NCBI GenBank assembly: GCA_023428085.1
Contig: JAEYZK010000299.1
Location: 1 to 6,315, forward strand
Direction: 5' to 3'
Length of the DNA stretch: 6,315 nt
Source of the DNA: Pseudomonadota bacterium
GTDB lineage: Bacteria; Myxococcota; Myxococcia; Myxococcales; Anaeromyxobacteraceae
The notes beneath the pieces were generated by a model. That model worked only from the letters and a program-made list of their open reading frames with translations, was not told the DNA's origin and did no database searches. Shown piece by piece: positions 1 through 5,599 of the stretch; positions within the stretch are counted from its first letter, which is position 1; every line of letters starts with the position of its first letter. The position numbers and the translations under genes were made by a program.

Positions 1-72
1 CTGCACGAGAACGTGCCGCCGCGGGAGGCGGTCACCGCGCTGATGATGCGGGAGACGAAGCCGGAGCGGTGA
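1..72 (+). CDS. gpsA: Glycerol-3-phosphate dehydrogenase [NAD(P)+], C-terminal end only (partial)
   Basis: The window opens inside a reading frame that gives LHENVPPREAVTALMMRETKPER and stops at TGA 70-72. The pattern PPREAV.xLM.RExKPE resembles the C-terminal tail of bacterial GpsA, where a conserved 'PREAVxxLMxR' helix ends the protein. GpsA is a cytoplasmic enzyme that reduces dihydroxyacetone phosphate to sn-glycerol-3-phosphate for phospholipid synthesis. Only 23 residues are visible, and neither the NAD-binding nor the catalytic part is in the window, so the call rests on this tail alone. The gene ends just before a tandem repeat and a separate promoter region, so it is probably not co-transcribed with the next gene. 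Another protein with a similar tail cannot be excluded. Confidence 0.7.
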   Translation: MHENVPPREAVTALMMRETKPER

Positions 73-75
73 GGG

Positions 76-138
76 CAGTGATCAGTTGTCAGTGATCAGT
101 TGTCAGTGATCAGTTGTCAGTGATCAGTTGGCAGTTGT
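76..138. repeat. 14-bp tandem repeat, four copies plus a partial
   Basis: The unit CAGTGATCAGTTGT occurs at 76-89, 90-103 and 104-117 without mismatch, at 118-131 with a final G instead of T, and then as a short remnant CAGTTGT at 132-138. The unit is 6/14 G+C, far below the surrounding DNA. Each copy has the palindrome TGATCA, placing GATC at 80, 94, 108 and 122, exactly 14 bp apart. It begins 4 bp after the upstream stop codon, so it is intergenic. It may be a slippage-prone minisatellite or part of a dispersed repeat; no function can be read from it. Confidence 0.95.
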
Positions 139-141
139 CGG

Positions 142-194
142 CCCGAACGCGTGTAGGTACGCACGCACCTCCGATCGCGTCGGCCGCGTTCGGG
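142..194. repeat. Perfect 10-bp inverted repeat with inner small hairpins
   Basis: CCCGAACGCG at 142-151 is the exact reverse complement of CGCGTTCGGG at 185-194, separated by 33 nt. Inside the loop are two weaker 4-bp hairpins: AGGT/ACCT (155-158 with 167-170) and CCGA/TCGG (171-174 with 180-183). Together they could form a branched RNA or cruciform. No T-run follows, so it is not a standard intrinsic terminator. Its right arm touches the candidate -35 box of the next gene, so it may be an operator, or it may help end the gpsA transcript. Confidence 0.75.
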
Positions 195-219
195 ACAAAC
201 GCCGCCCCCGGGTTAGACT
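192..219 (+). promoter_or_regulatory. Candidate promoter for the 229 gene (leaderless type)
   Basis: TAGACT at 214-219, a -10-like box inside GGTTAGACTT, lies 16 nt after GGGACA at 192-197, which matches TTGACA at four of six positions. The -10 box ends 9 nt before the ATG at 229, so transcription would start at or within a few bases of the start codon. No Shine-Dalgarno sequence lies between them. The TAG in the box is also an in-frame stop for the gene. Confidence 0.5.
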
Positions 220-228
220 TTCCTTCCG

Positions 229-1710
229 ATGCCCGACGTCCCAGCCCACCTGGTCCGCTCTGGTGTCCTCACCCCTGACGCAGCGGCCCGGGCCCTGGCC
301 GCTGCGCACGACGGGGACATCGCCTCCGCCGCGCTCCGGCTCGGCCTCGCCGCCGAGGGTGCGCTGGTCCGGGCGCTCGCCGACCTGCGCGGCTGTCCGG
401 GGGTCGACTTCTCGAAGTCGGTCATCCCCACCACCAACCTCGACGTCGTCGCGCCCGCGTTCTGCCGGCAGCGGCGGGTCCTGCCGCTCTCGCTCGGCAA
501 GACCGAGCTCGTCCTCGCGATGGCGGACCCGGACGACCACGCGCTGGCCGACGAGATCCGGTTCGTCACCGGCCGCAAGGTCCTCCGGTACGTCGCCGTG
601 CCGGCCGCGCTCGAGCGGACGCTCGACGGCGTCGTGCGCGAGCGGAAGCGGGGCGCGCCCACGTGGCGCGGCGCGCAGGCGCCCGCGCTCCCCGACCCCA
701 TCGCGGCGTGGGTCGGCGTCGTGCACGCCACCGCGAAGAAGAGCAGCGACACCGGGAGCATCGAGCTCCCGGAGATCACCGCCACCATGGAGGTGGTGGG
801 CGTCGCCGAGGTGGCGGAGACGCCCTTCTCCGCGCCCACCCCCGCCCGCCGGTCGCGCCCGCCCGAGCTCGACCCGCCGGCGCCGCTCCCGGCGACGCCG
901 CTGCCCGCGGACGGCTCGACCACGCAGCGGCTCGAGGGGTTCGGCAAGGGCTACCTCGTGCTCGTCGCCGACGCGGTCCCCGAGACGCGCGAGGAGGCCG
1001 CCGCGGCGGTGAAGAAGCAGGGCGCCACCGCGCTCCAGGCCGCGAACGGCAAGGCCGCCCTCGACCTCATCCGCGAGGCGCGGCCCGAGCTCGTGATCCT
1101 CGACGCGATGCTGCCGATGATGCCCGGGTTCGAGGTGTGCCGCGCCGTGAAGGGCGACCCCGTGCTCCGCCCGACCCGCGTCGTCCTCACGTCGGCGATC
1201 CACCGCGGCACGGTGGCCGCCGACGCGAAGATCGCCTTCGGCGCCGACGCGTTCCTCGAGAAGCCGTACCGGCCCGACGAGCTCCACCGCACGCTGAAGC
1301 TCCTCCTCCTCGGCCCCGCCGGCGACCCCGCCGCCGTCGCCGCCCGCGCCGTCGCCGCGACCGCCTGGCGCGAGGGCGCGAAGCTCCTCCAGGCCGGCCG
1401 CCTCGAGGAGGCGATCCACCTCCTCCGCGAGGCGACGTCGAAGGACGACCTCTCCGCCGAGGCGCACTACTACCTCGGCCACGCGCTCGCGCGGCAGGGC
1501 CTGCTCTTCGAGGCCGCCGCCGCGTTCTCCCGCGCCTCCGAGCTCCGCCCCGACGTGCCCGAGGCGCACGAGGTGCTCGCGCTCACCTACGAGCAGCTCG
1601 GGTTCCAGCAGTCCGCGCGCGAGGCGTGGGCCCGCGCCGTCGAGACCTGCAAGGACGAGAAGCGGAAGCGCTCGATGCAGGAGCGGCTGATGCGGCTGCT
1701 GGGGATCTGA
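229..1710 (+). CDS. Response regulator with GspE/MshE-type N-terminal domain and C-terminal TPRs
   Basis: This is a 493-residue soluble protein with three parts. Residues ~8-135 resemble the N-terminal domain of type II secretion/type IV pilus ATPases (GspE_N/MshEN), with RLG at 37-39, AMADPDD at 97-103 and DEIRFVTG at 108-115. Some family members bind cyclic di-GMP; whether this one does is unknown. A Pro/Ala-rich linker (~140-240) follows. Residues ~242-360 form a receiver domain with likely phospho-acceptor D292, T321 and K345 (EKPY). Its acidic pair is reduced to A247-D248 where most receivers have two acidic residues. Residues ~376-482 hold about three TPRs. There is no ATPase core and no DNA-binding domain, so output is probably by protein contact. 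ATG 229 is the first start after an in-frame TAG at 214, and no Shine-Dalgarno sequence is seen. It appears monocistronic. The partner and the process controlled (motility, secretion or other) are not identifiable from the window. Confidence 0.9.
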   Translation: MPDVPAHLVRSGVLTPDAAARALAAAHDGDIASAALRLGLAAEGALVRALADLRGCPGVDFSKSVIPTTNLDVVAPAFCRQRRVLPLSLGKTELVLAMADPDDHALADEIRFVTGRKVLRYVAVPAALERTLDGVVRERKRGAPTWRGAQAPALPDPIAAWVGVVHATAKKSSDTGSIELPEITATMEVVGVAEVAETPFSAPTPARRSRPPELDPPAPLPATPLPADGSTTQRLEGFGKGYLVLVADAVPETREEAAAAVKKQGATALQAANGKAALDLIREARPELVILDAMLPMMPGFEVCRAVKGDPVLRPTRVVLTSAIHRGTVAADAKIAFGADAFLEKPYRPDELHRTLKLLLLGPAGDPAAVAARAVAATAWREGAKLLQAGRLEEAIHLLREATSKDDLSAEAHYYLGHALARQGLLFEAAAAFSRASELRPDVPEAHEVLALTYEQLGFQQSAREAWARAVETCKDEKRKRSMQERLMRLLGI

Positions 1711-1716
1711 GCGCGG

Positions 1717-1744
1717 CGGCGCGCGCGGCGCGACGCGCGCGCCG
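1717..1744 (+). terminator. Strong GC hairpin after the response-regulator gene, without T-run
   Basis: CGGCGCGCGCG (1717-1727) pairs perfectly with CGCGCGCGCCG (1734-1744) across a 6-nt loop, an 11-bp all-GC stem that begins 6 nt after the stop codon. Position fits a transcription end or an mRNA 3' stabiliser. The stem is followed by ATGATCCCC rather than a run of T, so it is not a canonical intrinsic terminator. In this GC-rich DNA, chance hairpins are common, but 11 perfect pairs is a strong one. Confidence 0.5.
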
Positions 1745-1792
1745 ATGATCCCCGCCGGGACGCCCAGCGTCGGGGCATCGCAGGAGCCGAAG

Positions 1793-1821
1793 CTGCACGC
1801 TCCGCGCTCCCGCGGTACAAC
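1793..1821 (+). promoter_or_regulatory. Candidate promoter for the peptidase/permease operon (leaderless type)
   Basis: TACAAC at 1816-1821 is a -10-like box ending 8 nt before the ATG at 1830. Seventeen nt upstream lies CTGCAC (1793-1798), a weak -35 match. The bases between the box and the ATG (CCTCCCCC) contain no Shine-Dalgarno sequence, so transcription would start at or next to the start codon. The call rests mainly on the -10 box standing out in GC-rich DNA. Confidence 0.45.
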
Positions 1822-1829
1822 CCTCCCCC

Positions 1830-3806
1830 ATGTCCGTCCCGCCCGACGCTCGCACCCTGGACGCCGCCCGCTCCCTCACCTCCACCCCCGACGTCTTCAC
1901 CCAGGGTTGCCGCGACGACATGGCCCAGGCGCGGGCCCTCGCCGATCGCGCGCGCGCGCTGGGCCCGCAGGCTCGAACGTCCGGGCGCGCGCTCCTCGAG
2001 GCGTTCGACGACGCGTTCGCGGCCCTGGCGGGGGCCTCGGCCCGGGCGAGCCTGGCGCGCAACGTCCACCCCGATCCGAAGCTGCGCGACGCGGCGGAGC
2101 TGGCGGAGCAGGAGGTCGACGCGCTCTCGACGGAGCTCTCGCTCGACCGGGGGCTCTACGAGGCGCTGCTCGGCGTGGACGCCGCGGCCGAGGACCCGGC
2201 GACGCGGTACCTCGTCGAGAAGAGCCTGCGCGACTTCCGCCGCGCGGGCGTCGATCGCGACGAGGCCACGCGCCGGCGCGTGAAGGAGCTCCGGGACGAG
2301 CTCGTCCGGATCGGCCAGGAGTTCGGCCGGAACATCAAGGACGACGTGCGGCGGCTGACGCTCGCGCCGGAGGACCTCGACGGCCTCCCCGAGGACTGGC
2401 GCCGCGCCCACCCGCCCGGCCCGGACGGGAAGGTCACGATCTCCACGGACAACACGGACTACGTACCCTTCATGACCTACGCCCGGAGCGAGCGCGCCCG
2501 CTCCGAGCTGTGGCGCCTCTACCGGCTGCGCGGCCACCCCGCGAACCTCGAGGTCCTCGGCCGGCTCCTCGACCGCCGCGCCGAGCTGGCCCGCGTGCTC
2601 GGGTACCCGAGCTGGGCCGCGTACGTCACCGAGGACAAGATGATCGGCAGCGACCGCGCCGCGGCCGAGTTCGTGGAGCGGATCGCCGGGGCCTCGGCGG
2701 CCCGCATGCGCCGCGACTACGAGCAGCTCCTCGCCCGCAAGCGCGCCGACGACCCCGGCGCGGACCGCGTCGAGCCGTGGGACTCCGCCTACCTCCAGGA
2801 GCGGATCAAGGCCGAGCAGTACGGCTTCGACTCGCTCTCGGTCCGGCCGTACTTCGACTACGTCCGCGTGAAGGAGGGCGTGCTCGAGGTGACCGCGCAC
2901 CTCTTCGGCATCGAGTACCGCAGGGCGGAGGGCGCCCCGGTCTGGCACCCGGACGTGGAGGTCTTCGACGTCGTCGAGGGCGCGCGGCGCCTCGGCCGCG
3001 TCTACCTCGACATGCACCCGCGGGAGGGCAAGTACAAGCACTACGCCCAGTTCACGCTCGCGTCGGGGCAAGAAGGGAAGCGGCTCCCGGAGGGCGTCCT
3101 CGTCTGCAACTTCCCGCGGCCCGCCCCGGGCGCGCCGGCGCTGCTCGAGCACTCCGACGTGCGGACGTTCTTCCACGAGTTCGGCCACCTCCTGCACCAC
3201 GTGCTCGGCGGCCACACGCGGTGGGCGGCGCACGCGGGCGTCGCGACCGAGTGGGACTTCGTCGAGGCGCCGTCGCAGATGCTCGAGGAGTGGGTCTGGG
3301 ACCCGGCGGTCCTCGCCCGCTTCGCGCGCCACGTGGAGACGGGCGCGCCGATCCCGGCGGACCTCGTGCAGCGCATGAAGGCGGCGGACGAGTACGGCAA
3401 GGGGCTCATGGTCCGCCAGCAGATGTTCTACGCGGCGACGAGCCTCGAGCTCCACCGGCGCGACCCGCGCGGCCTCGACACGACCGCCGTCGTCGCCGAG
3501 CTGCAGGAGCGCTACACGCCGTTCCGGCACGTGCCCGGGACGTACTTCCACGAGTCCTTCGGGCACCTCGACGGCTACTCGGCCATTTACTACACGTACA
3601 TGTGGTCGCTCGTCATCGCGAAGGACCTGTTCGGCCCGTTCCGGAAGGCCGGGCTCCTCGACGCCGCGGTCGCGCGCCGGTACCGCGACGCGATCCTCGC
3701 GCCCGGCGGCTCGCGGCCCGCCGCCGAGCTCGTCGAACGGTTCCTCGGGCGGCCGCACGCGTTCGACGCGTTCGCCGCCTGGCTCGACGCGGAGGCCGCG
3801 GCGTGA
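1830..3806 (+). CDS. M3 family zinc oligopeptidase (thimet/oligopeptidase A type)
   Basis: This is a 658-residue metallopeptidase close to the usual length for the M3 family, which cuts short peptides in the cytoplasm. Zinc-site residues are all present: H449-E450-F451-G452-H453 (HExxH), with third ligand E479 in DFVEAPSQMLEEW. The family motif YLDMHPREGKYKH starts at Y392. A later GHLDGYSAIYYTYMW segment carries H579, Y583, Y587 and Y590, matching the substrate-binding His/Tyr cluster of thimet oligopeptidase. The first ~250 residues are the helical cap typical of the family. There is no signal peptide or membrane segment, so it should be cytoplasmic. ATG 1830 follows an in-frame TGA at 1746 and has no Shine-Dalgarno sequence. 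It is the first gene of an operon whose next gene overlaps its stop codon. The exact subfamily (PrlC/OpdA, Dcp or a distinct clade) cannot be settled by eye, so no symbol is given. Confidence 0.95.
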   Translation: MSVPPDARTLDAARSLTSTPDVFTQGCRDDMAQARALADRARALGPQARTSGRALLEAFDDAFAALAGASARASLARNVHPDPKLRDAAELAEQEVDALSTELSLDRGLYEALLGVDAAAEDPATRYLVEKSLRDFRRAGVDRDEATRRRVKELRDELVRIGQEFGRNIKDDVRRLTLAPEDLDGLPEDWRRAHPPGPDGKVTISTDNTDYVPFMTYARSERARSELWRLYRLRGHPANLEVLGRLLDRRAELARVLGYPSWAAYVTEDKMIGSDRAAAEFVERIAGASAARMRRDYEQLLARKRADDPGADRVEPWDSAYLQERIKAEQYGFDSLSVRPYFDYVRVKEGVLEVTAHLFGIEYRRAEGAPVWHPDVEVFDVVEGARRLGRVYLDMHPREGKYKHYAQFTLASGQEGKRLPEGVLVCNFPRPAPGAPALLEHSDVRTFFHEFGHLLHHVLGGHTRWAAHAGVATEWDFVEAPSQMLEEWVWDPAVLARFARHVETGAPIPADLVQRMKAADEYGKGLMVRQQMFYAATSLELHRRDPRGLDTTAVVAELQERYTPFRHVPGTYFHESFGHLDGYSAIYYTYMWSLVIAKDLFGPFRKAGLLDAAVARRYRDAILAPGGSRPAAELVERFLGRPHAFDAFAAWLDAEAAA

Positions 3807-4600
3807 TCCGCACCCTCCGCGCCATGCCCACGCTCCTCCGCGTCGGCTTCGCCGACGCGCTGGCGTACCGCGCGGAGCTCGTCGTGTGGCTCCTCTCGAC
3901 GAACCTCGCGCTCGTGATGATGGCGATCACCACCGCGGTCGCCCGCGAGGCGCCGGTGGGGCGGTTCGGGCAGAGCCAGTTCGTCGTCTACTACCTCGTG
4001 ACGCTCGTGGTGCGGCTCCTCACCGGCGCGTACGTGGTGTGGGAGGCGAACATGGAGATCCGGCAGGGCACGCTCGCGTTCCGGCTGCTCCGCCCCATCC
4101 ACCCCCTCGTCCACTACGCGGCGGAGAACGTCGCCGCGATGCCGCTCCGCGCCGCGATCGCCCTGCCCATCGTCGGCGTGCTCTTCTTCGTGGCCGGCGC
4201 CACGCACCTCACGCGCGATCCGCTCCTCTGGGCGCTGTTCCCGGTCTCGGTGCTCGGCGCCTGGCTCATCACCTTCCTCGCGCTCTCGATCATCGCCGCC
4301 CTCGCGTTCTGGGTGGACTCGGCGGTGTCGGTCGCCCAGGTCTGGTTCGGCCTGTTCACGGTCCTCTCGGGCTACATCCTGCCGCTCGAGATCTTCCCCG
4401 GGTGGCTCGCGCACGCGGCGCGGTTCCTCCCCTTCCGCTACGTGCTGGCGTTCCCGGTGGAGATGCTCATCGGCATGACGCCGCGCGGGCAGGCGCTCCT
4501 CGAGCTCGGGATCCAGTGGCTCTTCGTGGCCGGGCTCGCGCTCGCGGCGCGGACCGCGTGGCGCGCCGGGCTCGAGCGGTACTCTGCGTTCGGAGGGTGA
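3803..4600 (+). CDS. ABC-2 family (DUF990-type) transporter permease, first of a pair
   Basis: This 265-residue membrane protein has about six hydrophobic spans (roughly 26-47, 58-82, 114-132, 141-169, 176-199, 231-252), typical of ABC-2 type permeases that work with a separate ATPase as exporters. Family-like marks include YRAE (22-25), IRQGTLAFRLLRP (86-98, cytoplasmic loop, likely ATPase-contacting), and SGYILPLEIFP followed by LPFRY (189-213). The GTG start at 3803 overlaps the upstream TGA in a GTGA junction and has GGAGG at 3791-3795, 7 nt upstream, which favours it over ATG 3824. Translation is thus probably coupled to the peptidase. The same frame stays open upstream through the whole peptidase gene, which could mislead a gene caller into a 951-residue product. 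The exported substrate is unknown. Confidence 0.88.
   Translation: MIRTLRAMPTLLRVGFADALAYRAELVVWLLSTNLALVMMAITTAVAREAPVGRFGQSQFVVYYLVTLVVRLLTGAYVVWEANMEIRQGTLAFRLLRPIHPLVHYAAENVAAMPLRAAIALPIVGVLFFVAGATHLTRDPLLWALFPVSVLGAWLITFLALSIIAALAFWVDSAVSVAQVWFGLFTVLSGYILPLEIFPGWLAHAARFLPFRYVLAFPVEMLIGMTPRGQALLELGIQWLFVAGLALAARTAWRAGLERYSAFGG
4592..4597 (+). promoter_or_regulatory. Shine-Dalgarno sequence for the second permease
   Basis: GGAGGG lies 6 nt before the GTG at 4604, inside the last codons of the preceding permease. It decides the GTG start and shows that the operon-internal genes use standard SD-led initiation, unlike the first genes of the transcription units here. Confidence 0.8.
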
Positions 4601-4603
4601 TCC

Positions 4604-5392
4604 GTGCTCCGCTACCTCCGCCTCCTCGGGATCCAGCTCCGGGCCTCCTTCACGGTGGCCGCCCAGTACCGGGTCGAGTTCCTCGTCTCGGGGGTGCTCT
4701 CCATCTTCTGGACCGTGCTCGGGATCATCCCGCTCCTCGTGCTCTTCCAGGACCGCGCCTCGGTCGCGGGGTGGAGCTACCCCGAGGCGCTCGTGGTCAT
4801 CGGCTGGTTCGGCCTGGTGAAGGGGATCCTCGAGGGCGCGGTCAACCCGTCGCTCACCGCCGTGGTCGAGCACATCCGCAAGGGCACGCTCGACTTCGTG
4901 CTGCTCAAGCCCGCGGACGCGCAGTTCCTGGTCTCGACCACCAAGTTCGAGCCCTGGCGGATCGTGGACGTCTTCGCGGGCGGGGCGATCATGGCGATCG
5001 CGTTCCGCCTCATGGGCCGCACGCCGACGCTCTCCGGCGTCGCGCTCGCCGCGCTCGTGCTCGCGAGCGCGACGGTGATCCTCTACTCGCTCTGGATCCT
5101 CGTCGTCTCCGCCGCGTTCTTCGTGGTGAAGGTGGACAACCTCTCGTTCCTGTTCCTCTCGCTCTACGACGCGGCCCGGTGGCCCGCCGACGTGTTCCCG
5201 GTGGCGCTCCGGGCGGTCTTCACCTTCGTCATCCCGCTCGCGGTGCTCACCACGATCCCCGCCGCCGCGCTCCTCGGGCGGATCGGCCCGCTCGAGGTGG
5301 CCGCCACCGCCGGGGGCGCCGCGCTGTTCGCCGTCGCCGCCCGCCTCGTCTGGCTCCGCTCGATCGGGCACTACACGTCGGCGAGCTCATGA
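4604..5392 (+). CDS. ABC-2 family (DUF990-type) transporter permease, second of a pair
   Basis: This is a 262-residue integral membrane protein with about six spans (roughly 26-48, 60-82, 120-137, 145-175, 197-223, 229-250). It starts with GTG only 3 nt after the stop of the first permease, in the same frame. It shares landmarks with that gene at nearly the same places: YRVE at 22-25 (YRAE in the partner) and IRKGTLDFVLLKP at 91-103 (IRQGTLAFRLLRP in the partner), plus a W..gxxxY C-terminal pattern. It also has the RWPADVFP (192-199) and IPLAVLTTIPAAAL (210-223) segments typical of this family. The two probably form a heterodimeric channel in the inner membrane. A dedicated ATPase normally encoded beside such pairs is not found within the window; it must be elsewhere or shared. 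The substrate is unknown. Confidence 0.9.
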   Translation: MLRYLRLLGIQLRASFTVAAQYRVEFLVSGVLSIFWTVLGIIPLLVLFQDRASVAGWSYPEALVVIGWFGLVKGILEGAVNPSLTAVVEHIRKGTLDFVLLKPADAQFLVSTTKFEPWRIVDVFAGGAIMAIAFRLMGRTPTLSGVALAALVLASATVILYSLWILVVSAAFFVVKVDNLSFLFLSLYDAARWPADVFPVALRAVFTFVIPLAVLTTIPAAALLGRIGPLEVAATAGGAALFAVAARLVWLRSIGHYTSASS

Positions 5393-5394
5393 AA

Positions 5395-5558
5395 CGGGGG
5401 CTGCGCCCCCGCCCCAGCGGCAGAGCCGCCGGGGCCCCACCCCTGCTACGCTGGGTCCCGCCGCGCTGCGCCCCCGCGTGGAGCAACCAAGGGGAAGGGG
5501 GGCTTGCGCGGCACCCAGCGCGGAGGGGCGCTGCCCCTCCCCCGCGCTTCGCGCGGGG
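5395..5558. repeat. Array of perfect GC hairpins in the permease-rnz intergenic region
   Basis: The 207-bp gap between the permease and rnz is filled with consecutive inverted repeats. (a) CGGGGGC/GCCCCCG, 5395-5401 with 5405-5411. (b) GCCCC.GCGGC/GCCGC.GGGGC, 5411-5421 with 5425-5435, one mismatch. (c) A nested long hairpin: CGCTGGGT/ACCCAGCG (5449-5456 with 5513-5520), CCGCGC/GCGCGG (5461-5466 with 5506-5511) and GCCCCC/GGGGGC (5470-5475 with 5498-5503). (d) GGAGGGGC/GCCCCTCC, 5522-5529 with 5533-5540. (e) CCCCGCGC/GCGCGGGG, 5540-5547 with 5551-5558, loop TTC. Most loops of the short hairpins are 3 nt. There is no T-run. It looks like a REP-like dispersed extragenic element and could also end the permease transcript. 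No coding sequence is convincing here. Confidence 0.8.
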
Positions 5559-5583
5559 CCCCCACCCCGGCTCCTCATCTCGT

Positions 5584-5589
5584 TAAGAT
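5584..5589 (+). promoter_or_regulatory. Candidate -10 box for rnz (leaderless type)
   Basis: TAAGAT (in CGTTAAGATCGG) ends 10 nt before the rnz ATG at 5600 and stands out in otherwise GC-only DNA. No convincing -35 box is visible, as the upstream bases are a run of C. No Shine-Dalgarno sequence precedes the ATG. Spacing matches the -10-like boxes before the other two first genes in the window. Confidence 0.45.
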
Positions 5590-5599
5590 CGGACCCCGC

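Noticed and set aside
76..138. CRISPR array
   Set aside because: Repeats of 14 bp are directly adjacent without unique spacers and no cas gene is present, so this is a simple tandem repeat.
124..1569. Long antisense open frame (481 codons) opposite the response regulator
   Set aside because: Arg/Gly/Glu-rich low-complexity product with no domain; a GC shadow of a gene whose + strand product has receiver and TPR motifs.
1587..3758. Long antisense open frame (723 codons) opposite the peptidase gene
   Set aside because: High third-position GC removes stop codons from the opposite strand. The translation is Arg/Glu/Val-rich without recognisable domains, and the + strand has a full peptidase.
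1745..4600. One long + strand frame of 951 codons that includes the first permease
   Set aside because: Only the part from GTG 3803 looks like a real protein. The upstream part is Arg/Pro/Ala/Gly-rich low-complexity translation of the M3 peptidase gene in another frame, and the peptidase frame has clear zinc motifs.
3590..5371. Long antisense open frame (593 codons) opposite the permeases
   Set aside because: Highly charged Glu/Arg/His/Asp composition is what antisense reading of hydrophobic GC-rich codons gives; no recognisable motif.
5393..5599. Possible N-terminal extension of RNase Z, as its frame is open back to the permease stop
   Set aside because: The family N-terminus begins at MLRLTFLGT from ATG 5600, and the upstream translation simply reads through the hairpin array. 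The -10-like box also lies just before 5600.
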